Positions 27,300 to 36,786 of a stretch of 64,000 nucleotides of DNA are shown here, in pieces (positions within the stretch are counted from its first letter, which is position 1; each line of letters starts with the position of its first letter). Both the position numbers and the translations under genes were made by a program. The notes below the pieces were generated by a model, which was not told the DNA's origin, did no database searches, and was given only the letters and a program-made list of their open reading frames with translations. The stretch covers positions 3,658,001-3,722,000 of the forward strand of contig NZ_CP019650.1 of assembly GCF_001999945.1 (NCBI RefSeq), written 5' to 3'. The stretch is from Microbulbifer agarilyticus (GTDB lineage: Bacteria > Pseudomonadota > Gammaproteobacteria > Pseudomonadales > Cellvibrionaceae).

Positions 27300-28742
27300 T
27301 TACACAACCCCACCAGACCAGTGGCTTTCCGGCAAATTGGTCGCACCCATATAGCGGGCCACATCGCCAAACAACTGATGCGTGCCATAAATGCGCTGAC
27401 CGTTGTTGACCCCGTCACCACAATTGATGATACGGCCCATTTGCAGGGCGCCACCGGCACCACCGGCGAGGGTTACCGCACCGGCTGCACCACCGTGCTT
27501 CGAGCCATCGCCAACTTCTGAGAACATCACCACCAGGGTGTCATCCAGCAAGCCGCTGTTTTCGAGCTGCTGCAAGGTGTAGGCGAGCAGACTGTGATAC
27601 CAGCGCACCTGTGCGGTGTGCGGCACATCACCCGGGCGATGCGAGGCACTGTGGCTGGCAAATTCGTTGTACCAGCGGGTAATGGAACCAACGGTACCAC
27701 TACCATTACTGTGTTGAATACCCTGGCTAATGGCGTCCTGTGACATTTGCCAGCACTCGTCGAACGAATAGTTCACCAGATTGCCGTTCTCATCCCCTTT
27801 AGAGAGCTGCAGGGTGGCGACCCGGTTCAGGCCACAGGAGAACGCACCCACAATGTTATCGATTTGCGCGCGCGCCAAGTGCGGGAACATTTGCCATTCG
27901 TTGGGCGTTAGCTGGCCCGAGGAACTGGCATACGGGTCGCTCATCACATTGGTGTTGAAGCTGCACTCGCCTACCTGATTGCCGGCGAGATCCCGCAAAC
28001 GCTTCAGTGCATTTTCATGCAGTGTGAGTTTGTCGCGGCGGGCGCTATCGAGAGTGACTTCCGCAAGGCCATCGAAGTCGTTGAGAATCGCTTCGTAATA
28101 GGCCTGCTTGTCGCCGCTGCTGCCGCCAGAGCTACTGCCACCGGAACTACTGCCGCCACCGCTAATACCCACGGCAAGTTTCTGCGCGGCATCCGCCGGG
28201 TCGTTATTCGGAATCGGGCGGGCGCCGCTATCGTAACCGCGCGGCTTGGAGATCATGATGTCGGAGCGGCCGCCGGTGCGTACGCCGAGGCTCAATACAC
28301 CCTCGCTGCCCAACTGCTCCGCAATCAAGTGATCGATACTGGCGCTTTCGCGGCTGATTTCATTGTTACCGGTAAGAATGCCGCGCATATCGTTGTAGTG
28401 GGCTCCGGCACCGCTACCGATATCCAGCGTCATGTTCTGCAGCACGATCATGCGATCGTGCCAGGAAGACAGCGGCCCCAAGCCAAAGCTCAGCTCCTGG
28501 CTACCACTAATGGCGCCCGGGCCCTGTTGTGGCACCCAGTTGTAGGGCACCACACCGTTGGGATAGTAGAGGAACAGTACGCGCTGCGCAGAGCCCGTAT
28601 TCGCAAATACCCGCTGCCCGAGCATGCTGCCAGCCACAGGCAACAGCATGCCGGCCTGTGCCAGGTTGCGCAGGAACTTGCGGCGCGACTGACTGGTGGA
28701 TTCCTTTACGGAAGCAAAACCAAGTTTATTCAGCAGTTTCAT
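27300..28742 (-). CDS. Tat-exported DUF1552 protein
   Basis: A 480-residue protein with a twin-arginine signal SRRKFLRNLAQAG (residues 19-31), so it is folded in the cytosol before export, which is usual for cofactor proteins. The body matches DUF1552 (VLFLYYPNGVVPYNWVP; GAHYNDMRGILTG; later TLVVMFSEVGDGSKHGGAAG), a family distantly like sulfatase/DUF1501 alkaline-phosphatase folds. It nearly always accompanies DUF1592/1588/1585 cytochromes. A Ser/Gly linker lies at 194-210. It starts 18 nt after the large redox gene stops and is co-transcribed with it. Activity is unknown; it is presumably the partner of that protein. Confidence 0.85.
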   Translation of the reverse strand: MKLLNKLGFASVKESTSQSRRKFLRNLAQAGMLLPVAGSMLGQRVFANTGSAQRVLFLYYPNGVVPYNWVPQQGPGAISGSQELSFGLGPLSSWHDRMIVLQNMTLDIGSGAGAHYNDMRGILTGNNEISRESASIDHLIAEQLGSEGVLSLGVRTGGRSDIMISKPRGYDSGARPIPNNDPADAAQKLAVGISGGGSSSGGSSSGGSSGDKQAYYEAILNDFDGLAEVTLDSARRDKLTLHENALKRLRDLAGNQVGECSFNTNVMSDPYASSSGQLTPNEWQMFPHLARAQIDNIVGAFSCGLNRVATLQLSKGDENGNLVNYSFDECWQMSQDAISQGIQHSNGSGTVGSITRWYNEFASHSASHRPGDVPHTAQVRWYHSLLAYTLQQLENSGLLDDTLVVMFSEVGDGSKHGGAAGAVTLAGGAGGALQMGRIINCGDGVNNGQRIYGTHQLFGDVARYMGATNLPESHWSGGVV

Positions 28743-28760
28743 TGTTGTTATCTCCCGAAT

Positions 28761-31700
28761 TTAGCGACGCAGAGTGAAGGCGTCAGACAGAACCAGCGTA
28801 CGCAACATGTCGCGCATGCCACCGCCATTGCGCAGGTCTTCACTGACCGCGTGGATGATCAGGTCATCACTTGTGCCCTCTTCGCGTCCGACCACGTAGC
28901 GGTAGAACTGACGCGCAAAGCAGGCTTCGCCCTGATCACTGCTGGCGATCAGTGATGCCAGCTCCGGTACGGAGTAGAAGTCGTAGCTTTCGCTCGCGGG
29001 GTCTAGCACCGTAGCCGCGCTGTACAGGCTCTTGATGCTGCCGCTATCGTCAATTTCGCGCTGCTCACCGGTACCGATGGTTTCGATGGTGCGATACAGG
29101 GCATCACTACCGAAACGCTCGAAGCCGAAGCCAACACCGTCAATAAACTGGTGACAGGCAGCACAGGCCGGATCCGAGGTATGCCGTGCAGTGGCTTCCC
29201 GGTTGCTGTCGCTGTCTTCAAACACCACGTTGAAGTCGGCGGCCGCAGGTGGCGGGAATTCCTGACACATCAGCACCTCGCGCACGTAAACACCACGCTT
29301 GATCGGCGCTGGGTTTACGGTGCTGGTACGGGAAGCGAGGAAGCTGCCGTGACCCAGCAGGCCAGTGCCACTGCGCGCATCACCGTTAGGGAAGTTGCGA
29401 ATAGACCAGTCACCATTGGTATTTTCCAACCCATAGTGCGCGGCCAGTTCACCGTTCGCCCAGGTGTAATTCGCGGAGAGCAACTCACTGAATGCGTTGT
29501 TGCCGCGAATATTGTCCAGCACGAAGCCTACCGTCTCTTCTTTGAATGCCGAAATCAGATCCGCACTGCTAATCGCCGGGAATGGATACTGATTGTTGAT
29601 CAGCCAACCGGAGATAAAGCGGCGCAGCCCGCGTTCCGCACGTGGGTCTGCCAGCAGACGGTCTACCTGCGCGGCTACATCAAAGTTTGCATCGCTCGCA
29701 GCCAGCAACAGGGTGTCGTCTGGTGTGGTTACCCAGAATGTGTAGGAAAGCAAGGTCGCGATTTCGTAGTTGTTCAGGCGGTACAACCCGGTCGCACCAT
29801 CCAGTTCACCCAACTCGGAACGGTACATAAAGTACGGCGACATCAGCATGGCCTGAACTACCAGACGGCCATCGTCCTCACTGGTGTACAAGCCGGTGTA
29901 ACGATCGATTTCCTGAGTCGTCAGCGGACGACGGAACAGGCGGAAGCCAAGTGTGTCGACCACACATCGGTTATCGCCACAGCCATCAATCAAGCTGTTG
30001 AAGCCGAACTGGGAAACCGCCATGTCGGCAACCTGCTCGGAAACCTGCTCGTACCCCAGGGTGCGGTCGTTGCCGGCTGTGAGGAAGGAGGCGGTGTCGA
30101 AGTTGCGGAACAAGCCGTCTGCCGGCACCGGCCCCATCACAGACTCATCGAAAGCGATACCGAAGACGTCGCTGACACTGTTGAGGTATTCCTCACGGGT
30201 CAGCAGACGCATGTTACGCGCATCGAGGTTACTGCCATCGCAGTCGTTGCCGGAACAACTACTCGTGCTCCAGGCTTCGTCCACGATCAGGCGAGCCGTT
30301 TCATAGGCACAGGCACCAGGCTGATCGCCCGCACAACTGGCGGTGGCGTCCATCGGCATGAAGTCTTCGATGTACTGCGTGAGTACATTGAGATCCCAAT
30401 TGCTGCCGGTACCTGCCAGAGCCGGTGCTACATCGCCCTGCCCCTGATCGCCGTGACAGTTTGCACACTGGGCCGCGTAGAAATTCTGCCCGGCCTCGTA
30501 GTCGTTGTTGCTGCTCGGGAAGAGTGCAACCAGCGACAGGTCGTGCTGCGGAATCAGCAGTTGCACCTGAGGCTGCGATGGATCACCCACGATATAGGGC
30601 GCCGCATCGCCACTCCAGCCACCGAATTCGGTGCCCAAAGGAGCCGCATCTGCGTTCACGGTAATCACACTGCCGATTGCATAATCCCGCTCGCCATCGG
30701 CCGTGGTACCACCAATCACTGACACTCGTGAGGTGTCACCGCCCACTGGCGCTTCGGGAACCCACGGTTCCCAGGCACCGCCGACAAAACTGGAGGACTC
30801 ATTGATGTTGCGCTGGTCACCGGTCTGCTGACCGTTGCCGCTGTTAAACACCAGATTGACTTCACCATTTTCCAGATCAGCTTCGTCTACTGAATGGCTC
30901 CACCAACCTTCCGCATCGGGGCCCGACATCAACAGCCCGGGCCATTGAGTAAGCCCCTGGTCCTGGCCATTCACGGTCACCCAGAGGTGGACAAATACCT
31001 GCTCCCATCCTTCCGGGTTGTCGTAACGGACAGCAATACCATTGAAGCCTTCTTCCAGAGTGGCCGTTGCGGTGAACTCACCCAACACGGCTTGCACCGT
31101 AACCGCGCCCTGTGCATTACGGGTAACCAGGCCACTTTGATCAATCGTCGCCGGGCCGCTGGTCACAGACCATGCAACCTGCCCGAATACATTTGCGCGC
31201 GTACCGTCGGCACGTACGCCGTAGGCAACCAGCTGGCGACTGCTATCAAGGGCGACATTGCCCGGGGCGATTTCCAGCTTGGTAATGCTGACTTCAATAC
31301 CCGTGACTTCGACGTTCAGAGTTTCGGTAAATCCACCCTGCTGCACGGTAATCGTCGCGGTGCCATTTTCGGTAGTGCCAGCACGCAACACGATAGCGCT
31401 TTGGTTCACCGACTCGACCGCTACGATGGACGAATTGCTTGAAGTCACACTCGGAGCAACATCCACCGGTACGGTAAAGCCGTTGTCGTACAGCGCCAGA
31501 ACATCGACACTCAATGCATCGCCCGCATTAAGGCGATTGTCATCAGCGTTCACCACGATACCAACCTGCTGCGCGTTGACACTGTCGATCCAATTACGGA
31601 ACAGAGCCTCTGCCACCGGGTTGGTGTACAGGGTGCCCTTCGGCATGCGGTTGTTATCGGTGGTCTGATAGATGTAGACCAGACTGCTGGCGTGATCGAA

Positions 31701-34418
31701 CGGACGCAGGCGTGCGGCACCACCAGTGGTCTCTACGTTCACCAGGCGCATCTCGCCCAGTGGCGTATCGTATTGCAGATCCATAAATCCGCTGGCATGA
31801 CAGTGCGAACAGTTGGTGTCCAGATAGGTACGCGCACGCTCGTCCAGATCGGCACTGGTATCTTCCGCATCAACAAAGCTGCCATGGGTATCGGCACCAC
31901 CAATGTTTTGCGTAAACAGTGCGATGTTGTTGAACACATCCAGCTGGTTAGCGATGGTTTCTGCACCTTCGCCGTACTGGAAGTTTTTGTTCAGCTGGCG
32001 AGTATGTACCGCCAGGGGCTCGCGACTGCCACTTCCGATGTGGCAGGATCCGCAGTCGGCGGCAGACTGCACGGCCCTCTGACGGTTCTCAATACCGCCG
32101 TCCATCACTGTGAGTGATTCAGTAACCAGATCAGCGTCGCTACCGTCGCTGTTCCAGTAATAGTTTGCAGCCTGCCAATTACCGGTGTCCTGTCGGAACA
32201 ACACAGACGTGGTAAATGGCTTGGCTGGGTTACCTGCGGTAGCAATACTCTGGTGTTTTACCAGTACCGAGCCGATCGGCAGGTCCCAGTTATTGGTACC
32301 GTCGAACGTGATCTGGCTGTCGTTCGGCAGGGCAATAAAGTGACGGGTATCGGAGCCGTCAAACCAGCCATCGGTGTTCAGATCGTATTCCAGTACGCCA
32401 GTAACCGGCACCAGGTTTTGCACATCGGCGAACAAACCGGTTGCAGAAAGTGTTGCCGGGATCACCGCGCTTTGCGCATCGTCATCGACGACTTTGTAGA
32501 TCGTCGATTGACCGCCGTACTCCACACCGTATGTGGAGACCAACAATGTCTCACCACTCAGATCGGTGCCAAACGAGGCGATATTTTCCGGGAAAGCTTC
32601 GCTGATTAATTCCTTGGCTTCGCCGTCGACAATCGACCAGATGCGCTTGGTAACGTAGTCCCCGAAGACAAACCGACCACTCAGGCCTGGCAACGAATTT
32701 CCGCGATACACCACGCCGCCGATAATGGAGTAACCGGTGGGGTGAGCGTAACCATCGCGCGGCGGCTCGAAATCAGTGCTACAGTTTTTCGCCGGGTCGC
32801 CGCCAAGGTCACCACGGTTGTTGGTGCCTTCACATACCGGCCAGCCGTAGTTCTTCCCTTTTTCAATCAGGTTAACTTCTTCGAAGCCCGCCTGGCCGAC
32901 TTCGGTTTCCCACATGGTGTACGGCGCCTCGGTATCGAAGCTCCAGCGCCATGGGTTGCGGTGGCCGTAAGACCAGATTTCTTCGCGGAATCCGGGCACG
33001 CCGACAAACGGGTTATCTGCGGGGATTTCGTAGTACTTTCCATCCACCGGCTGTGCCAGTGGCTTGATGCGAATGAAGGCACCGAGAAGGTTATCGGTTT
33101 CCTGTGCACCGTTATTGGTACGCGGATCTTCCGGGTAACTCATGGTGGCACTGTGGCCGTAGGCACCGTCACCAACACCGAGGTAAAGATTATTGTCCTC
33201 GGGGTGGAACTGCATCATGCCACCTTTATGGTCCGGGCCACGCTGCGGGATACGCAGGATTTCCACATTGGAGTTGGCAACCACCTGAGTCGGGTTGCTG
33301 GGGTTATCTACTGTCCAGCGTGCGAGGATCGCGTCGCCGTAGCTACCATCCGGGGCGCGTTCGTTATCGTCGGTGCCGTGGATGTAGTAAATATAAATAT
33401 ACCCATTGCTGGCGTAGTTGGGGTCAAACGCCATGCTAAGCAGGCCCTGCTCGTGGTAGTTGCGCACCTCATTGTCGATGTTCAACAGGGTGTTCACTTC
33501 GGCGGGCGCCACATTTTCCCGGTTCGGGAAAATGAAAATGGAACCAGATTTATCCACCACGTACATGGAATCGTTAATGCCATCGGAAATCACCATCACC
33601 GGGGACATAAACTGACCCTGAAGATTCGGGTAGGCGATTTCGAAACGGTAACTACCGCCGGTGACATTACCGGTAATCGGGAAATTCAGCGGCTGTTCCA
33701 ACAATGGACGCGTGGTAGGCGGCAGATCGACGACCGGCTCTGAATCGAGCCCACAGGCATCTGCAGTCATCCACTGGTTCTGGACGTAGCAGGGGTTGCC
33801 ATCGTAGGTGAGGTCTGTGGTTTGCGGTGCACCGTTGTTATTAAAAATAACGCTCAGTGATTCCGGCATCACACCGCCATTCAGGTGGGGTGTAAAGTCG
33901 TAACAGAAGTACTCACCGGAAGCCGTCATCGCATTGCCAGGCCAACCCGGCAAATTATTCACACTACCACCCGGCTGCGGGTTCCAGAAATAGATATGCG
34001 GGTCGGCATAGTTTTGCGGATTGTCGAAGCAAATACTCGCGGGCGAGTTCTCCGGCTGCTGCTCGACCACCTCGGTTACGGTGATCGCTTTACTGGCATC
34101 ATTGAAAGTGATGCGATAGCGGCCATTGGTAACCTGATAATCATTATCTGGGTACGCTTCGTCCCAGTTCTGATAGTGGCTGATTTTAAAACGCGGGTTC
34201 GCGGCATCAAAGGTCTGCTCTGTGAACCAGACACCTTCTCCTGCATCGTATTCCATGGCCGTGGTACCCCAGTTATTCGGGGTGCCGCGGAACCAGGCTT
34301 CAGACCAGGTTTGCGCGCTCGCGCTCAACGGGAAAAGCAATGCCAGCGCGAAAAAAACACGCAGACAAACGCTAGCAACGGAGTGTGGCACTCCGGCTGT
34401 ACTCGGGATAGAAATCAT
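28761..34418 (-). CDS. Giant exported starch-binding-like PQQ-dehydrogenase/multi-haem DUF1592 fusion protein
   Basis: A 1,885-residue protein; signal peptide about 1-36. Modules in order: RGTPNNW module like those of the amylase (37-117); starch-binding-like module with HIYFWNP (128-223); glucose/sorbosone-dehydrogenase beta-propeller (255-645: RGPDHKGGMMQFH, SYGHRNPWRWSFD, NYGWPVCEG); a di-haem segment with CGSCH (789) and CSHCH (870); Ig-like repeat (1045-1120); a second starch-binding-like module (1127-1220); InlB-like repeat (1230-1300); haem motif CANCH (1318). A DUF1587/1595/1592/1588/1585 chain (1400-1885) follows, with CAACH (1752). It would bind alpha-glucan and pass electrons outside the cell; the reaction is inferred. 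ATG 34418 has GGAG 7 nt upstream. Confidence 0.8.
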   Translation of the reverse strand: MISIPSTAGVPHSVASVCLRVFFALALLFPLSASAQTWSEAWFRGTPNNWGTTAMEYDAGEGVWFTEQTFDAANPRFKISHYQNWDEAYPDNDYQVTNGRYRITFNDASKAITVTEVVEQQPENSPASICFDNPQNYADPHIYFWNPQPGGSVNNLPGWPGNAMTASGEYFCYDFTPHLNGGVMPESLSVIFNNNGAPQTTDLTYDGNPCYVQNQWMTADACGLDSEPVVDLPPTTRPLLEQPLNFPITGNVTGGSYRFEIAYPNLQGQFMSPVMVISDGINDSMYVVDKSGSIFIFPNRENVAPAEVNTLLNIDNEVRNYHEQGLLSMAFDPNYASNGYIYIYYIHGTDDNERAPDGSYGDAILARWTVDNPSNPTQVVANSNVEILRIPQRGPDHKGGMMQFHPEDNNLYLGVGDGAYGHSATMSYPEDPRTNNGAQETDNLLGAFIRIKPLAQPVDGKYYEIPADNPFVGVPGFREEIWSYGHRNPWRWSFDTEAPYTMWETEVGQAGFEEVNLIEKGKNYGWPVCEGTNNRGDLGGDPAKNCSTDFEPPRDGYAHPTGYSIIGGVVYRGNSLPGLSGRFVFGDYVTKRIWSIVDGEAKELISEAFPENIASFGTDLSGETLLVSTYGVEYGGQSTIYKVVDDDAQSAVIPATLSATGLFADVQNLVPVTGVLEYDLNTDGWFDGSDTRHFIALPNDSQITFDGTNNWDLPIGSVLVKHQSIATAGNPAKPFTTSVLFRQDTGNWQAANYYWNSDGSDADLVTESLTVMDGGIENRQRAVQSAADCGSCHIGSGSREPLAVHTRQLNKNFQYGEGAETIANQLDVFNNIALFTQNIGGADTHGSFVDAEDTSADLDERARTYLDTNCSHCHASGFMDLQYDTPLGEMRLVNVETTGGAARLRPFDHASSLVYIYQTTDNNRMPKGTLYTNPVAEALFRNWIDSVNAQQVGIVVNADDNRLNAGDALSVDVLALYDNGFTVPVDVAPSVTSSNSSIVAVESVNQSAIVLRAGTTENGTATITVQQGGFTETLNVEVTGIEVSITKLEIAPGNVALDSSRQLVAYGVRADGTRANVFGQVAWSVTSGPATIDQSGLVTRNAQGAVTVQAVLGEFTATATLEEGFNGIAVRYDNPEGWEQVFVHLWVTVNGQDQGLTQWPGLLMSGPDAEGWWSHSVDEADLENGEVNLVFNSGNGQQTGDQRNINESSSFVGGAWEPWVPEAPVGGDTSRVSVIGGTTADGERDYAIGSVITVNADAAPLGTEFGGWSGDAAPYIVGDPSQPQVQLLIPQHDLSLVALFPSSNNDYEAGQNFYAAQCANCHGDQGQGDVAPALAGTGSNWDLNVLTQYIEDFMPMDATASCAGDQPGACAYETARLIVDEAWSTSSCSGNDCDGSNLDARNMRLLTREEYLNSVSDVFGIAFDESVMGPVPADGLFRNFDTASFLTAGNDRTLGYEQVSEQVADMAVSQFGFNSLIDGCGDNRCVVDTLGFRLFRRPLTTQEIDRYTGLYTSEDDGRLVVQAMLMSPYFMYRSELGELDGATGLYRLNNYEIATLLSYTFWVTTPDDTLLLAASDANFDVAAQVDRLLADPRAERGLRRFISGWLINNQYPFPAISSADLISAFKEETVGFVLDNIRGNNAFSELLSANYTWANGELAAHYGLENTNGDWSIRNFPNGDARSGTGLLGHGSFLASRTSTVNPAPIKRGVYVREVLMCQEFPPPAAADFNVVFEDSDSNREATARHTSDPACAACHQFIDGVGFGFERFGSDALYRTIETIGTGEQREIDDSGSIKSLYSAATVLDPASESYDFYSVPELASLIASSDQGEACFARQFYRYVVGREEGTSDDLIIHAVSEDLRNGGGMRDMLRTLVLSDAFTLRR

Positions 34419-34431
34419 CGCTGTGCTCCGG

Positions 34432-34448
34432 GAGTTATTTTTATCCGG
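34432..34448 (-). promoter_or_regulatory. Leader element shared with the amylase
   Basis: GAGTTATTTTTATCCGG on the + strand is identical to 17415-17431 and occupies the same place, just upstream of the ribosome site. The surrounding gap 34419-34762 also holds the operator-like element at 34565 and the terminator at 34642. Confidence 0.5.
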
Positions 34449-34564
34449 ACAACCGTCATGCTTTTGCACGCGGTTTTTATTATTTTGCTGACGACCTCTC
34501 AGCATGTTTTTTACGCCCTGTTTTGGGGCGAGTGTTTACGTTACTCCCTTTTTACAGAGCCTTT

Positions 34565-34586
34565 CCTCCTCCCCCCCGGGGCGTAG
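34565..34586 (-). promoter_or_regulatory. Putative alpha-glucan operator (motif copy C) upstream of the redox gene
   Basis: CCTCCTCCC-N4-GGGGCGTAG on the + strand: 8 of 9 positions in the left half and 9 of 9 in the right half match the copy at 36597. The spacer is 4 instead of 5. It lies about 150 bp before the start codon. Confidence 0.55.
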
Positions 34587-34641
34587 TCGTCACCCCCGCC
34601 AAAATTTGCTAAAACGCGAACAAATTGCAGAAATTACAGGC

Positions 34642-34675
34642 AAAAAAAAGCCGATATCAGAATACTGATACCGGC
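34642..34675 (-). terminator. Intrinsic terminator of the GH13 lipoprotein gene
   Basis: On the minus strand GCCGGTATCAG pairs with CTGATATCGGC (one mismatch) across a 4-nt loop and is followed by eight T. It separates the upstream GH13 gene from the redox gene promoter. Confidence 0.85.
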
Positions 34676-34762
34676 AAACCTTTCGACGAGAAAGAGAGGG
34701 TTGGGTCACACAAGGATAAATGTGGACTCGAAATACATCTTCGAAAACTTTTTACTCAAATA

Positions 34763-36529
34763 TTAACGCGCACTCACCTGGCTGGTTTGACTTTCGCCCA
34801 ACAATAAAATATCGAATGCGGTATCAAATTTCAGCTCACCATTTTCGACAACGGCTTCACTGCCAGAGTAGTAATCTTTTACCACTGCGCCTTCGGCAAA
34901 TACGTCAGCAGCTTTTACGCTCTTCGCACCGGCCGGCATATCGATAGCAACCATCACGCGATCACTCTCGCCACCATTGTGTGCCAGCGTACGTGAGAAA
35001 ATATAAGGGGCTTCGTTCAGCTTTTTGTGCACACCTGCACCCACCGCCAAATGCGACTGACGGAACTGACCGAGCTTTTTCCAGTGGCTCAGGATTTCGC
35101 TGGTTTCACTCTGTTGAATGCTGTTCCAGTCCATCGGTACCCGCATGGATGCGTCGCCGTAAGCCTGCTCATCAATCATCGGCCGAGCGATTTCATCACC
35201 GTAGTAAATCTGTGCGCCACCTGGCGCGAGCATCAGTTTCAGCGCAGCGCTTTTCACCTGCTTGCGCTCGCGGTCAAACGAGTGGTGATCATCGTGGGAA
35301 CCCAGATAGTTCAACACGGCAACACCATCCAGCTCACCACCGTGCAGAGTGCTGGAGTAGCCACTGAAGATACTTTCCATATCCTGGGAGGCGTGAGCGG
35401 CGAAGCCCATGTTGATCAGGCTATCGAAACCGTGGTTGAAGAAATCGACCTTACGATCACCGAAGTTGTAGTAACGACCTTCACTGTTGGCGAAATTATT
35501 TACGCCGAAATGGAAAACCTCACCGACCATGAAGAATTCACGATCGTCCAGTTTGTTTTCTGGATTGGTTTCCTTCCACTCAGCCAGCGCCAAGCTCGCT
35601 TCTTTCTTCAGTACGTTCCAGATCTCGGGCTCAACGTGCTTTACGGTATCTACACGGAAGCCAGCCACACCGTATTCACGCACCCAGTCGGTCAACCATT
35701 TAACGATGTAGTACTTGGGCGCACGCGGATAGCCAGTGCGATCAAAGAAGGCATCCAGCTCAGCCACTTCCTGATCCAGGCGACCTTCGCGCTGCCACTT
35801 TTCGGTGAGCTGCGGTGGCAGGTCGACCGGCTCTTCGCTCTCGGTCAGAATATCTGGGAGGTTGTCGGTCAGTGCACAGGTAACGTTCTGGGCAAAGCTG
35901 CTCCAATCACACTGCGGGTTGGTACGTACCCAGTCGGAAGGCCACAGCGGATCTTCGCTGGTCACCGGGCCGGTGTGGTTGATGATCACATCCATAAAGA
36001 TGCGCACACCTTTGCTGCGCGCTTTGGCGATCAGCTCGGCCAGCTCTTCTTCGGTACCGAAGTTGGCATCTACGGTGGTCCAGTCCTTCGGCCAGTAGCC
36101 GTGGAACGCGTAGGTGCGCTTGTCACCCTCGTCGTAGCCGTGCACGTTCTCGATGATCGGAGACATCCAGATGGCATCGACACCCAAGTCGGTGAAGTAA
36201 CCCTCTTCCAGCTTCTGGATTACACCGCGCAGGTCACCACCGTGGAAACCGCGCAGATGGGCGGCATCGCCTTTACGGCTGTAGGACAGGTCGTTGTCCG
36301 GGTTACCGTTGTGGAAACGGTCCGGCAGCATGAAATAGATGGTCGCGTTGTTCCAGAACGGATCGGTGGCCGCGCTCTTGTCGCTGGCCGGCTCCGCCTT
36401 GGCTACATTCTGTGCGGCCGGAGCGGCATCAGAAGCGCTCTGTACGGATTCGACGTCGCTGTCGGTACATCCGCTCATAGTCAGGGCCGCCGCTGAAATA
36501 AAGGCCGCCAAACTGGTCATTTTTCTCAT
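34763..36529 (-). CDS. GH13 alpha-amylase-family lipoprotein
   Basis: A 588-residue lipoprotein: lipobox TMSGC (Cys21), an Ala/Ser/Asp-rich linker to about 55, then a compact GH13 barrel. HGGDLRGVIQKLE and DVIINH are followed by nucleophile Asp294 (FRVDTVKHVEPE), acid Glu337 (VGEVF) and Asp413 (LGSHDDH). It should be surface or periplasm-facing and cut maltodextrins. ATG 36529 has GGAGG 7 nt upstream. It is the third separate amylase-type enzyme of the region and has the clearest operator copy in its promoter (36597). A strong terminator follows, so it is monocistronic. Confidence 0.9.
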   Translation of the reverse strand: MRKMTSLAAFISAAALTMSGCTDSDVESVQSASDAAPAAQNVAKAEPASDKSAATDPFWNNATIYFMLPDRFHNGNPDNDLSYSRKGDAAHLRGFHGGDLRGVIQKLEEGYFTDLGVDAIWMSPIIENVHGYDEGDKRTYAFHGYWPKDWTTVDANFGTEEELAELIAKARSKGVRIFMDVIINHTGPVTSEDPLWPSDWVRTNPQCDWSSFAQNVTCALTDNLPDILTESEEPVDLPPQLTEKWQREGRLDQEVAELDAFFDRTGYPRAPKYYIVKWLTDWVREYGVAGFRVDTVKHVEPEIWNVLKKEASLALAEWKETNPENKLDDREFFMVGEVFHFGVNNFANSEGRYYNFGDRKVDFFNHGFDSLINMGFAAHASQDMESIFSGYSSTLHGGELDGVAVLNYLGSHDDHHSFDRERKQVKSAALKLMLAPGGAQIYYGDEIARPMIDEQAYGDASMRVPMDWNSIQQSETSEILSHWKKLGQFRQSHLAVGAGVHKKLNEAPYIFSRTLAHNGGESDRVMVAIDMPAGAKSVKAADVFAEGAVVKDYYSGSEAVVENGELKFDTAFDILLLGESQTSQVSAR

Positions 36530-36596
36530 TATCTTCCCTCCGTCGTTATAGAACGGTCATCACATAAGCCTAATGTACTCCGCTGCCCCCCAGATT

Positions 36597-36619
36597 CATC
36601 CTCCCGGGGCGGGGCGTAG
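36597..36619 (-). promoter_or_regulatory. Putative alpha-glucan operator (motif copy D, reference copy)
   Basis: CATCCTCCC-GGGGC-GGGGCGTAG on the + strand, about 70 bp upstream of the GH13 lipoprotein start. It is framed by TTCATC on the left and GATGAA on the right, an inverted repeat that suggests a dimeric regulator. It is compared with copies at 1634, 17488, 34565 and (weaker) 42222 and 43972. Confidence 0.6.
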
Positions 36620-36786
36620 ATGAAAAAATCGACGGTCGGTGATAGTCTTGACTCCCCGTTCTAGGGGCCGTCTACAAGCACAAAGAGCTAACAAAAACAT
36701 TGGGCGGTGAATCTGCGCCGGAGAAGAACAAACACTGCGCAGAGAGAGAACTTAGGGACCAGATTTCCAAATTTGTAGGAGTGAAC

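Noticed and set aside
29151..30722. A 523-codon + strand open frame, with others at 28017-28955, 30894-31442 and 32742-33743
   Set aside because: All are antisense shadows of the large redox gene, which shows clear domains and haem motifs; the shadows show no recognisable motif and no ribosome sites.
35027..36496. A 489-codon + strand frame opposite the GH13 lipoprotein
   Set aside because: The minus-strand frame has a lipobox, all GH13 residues and a ribosome site; the opposite frame has none.
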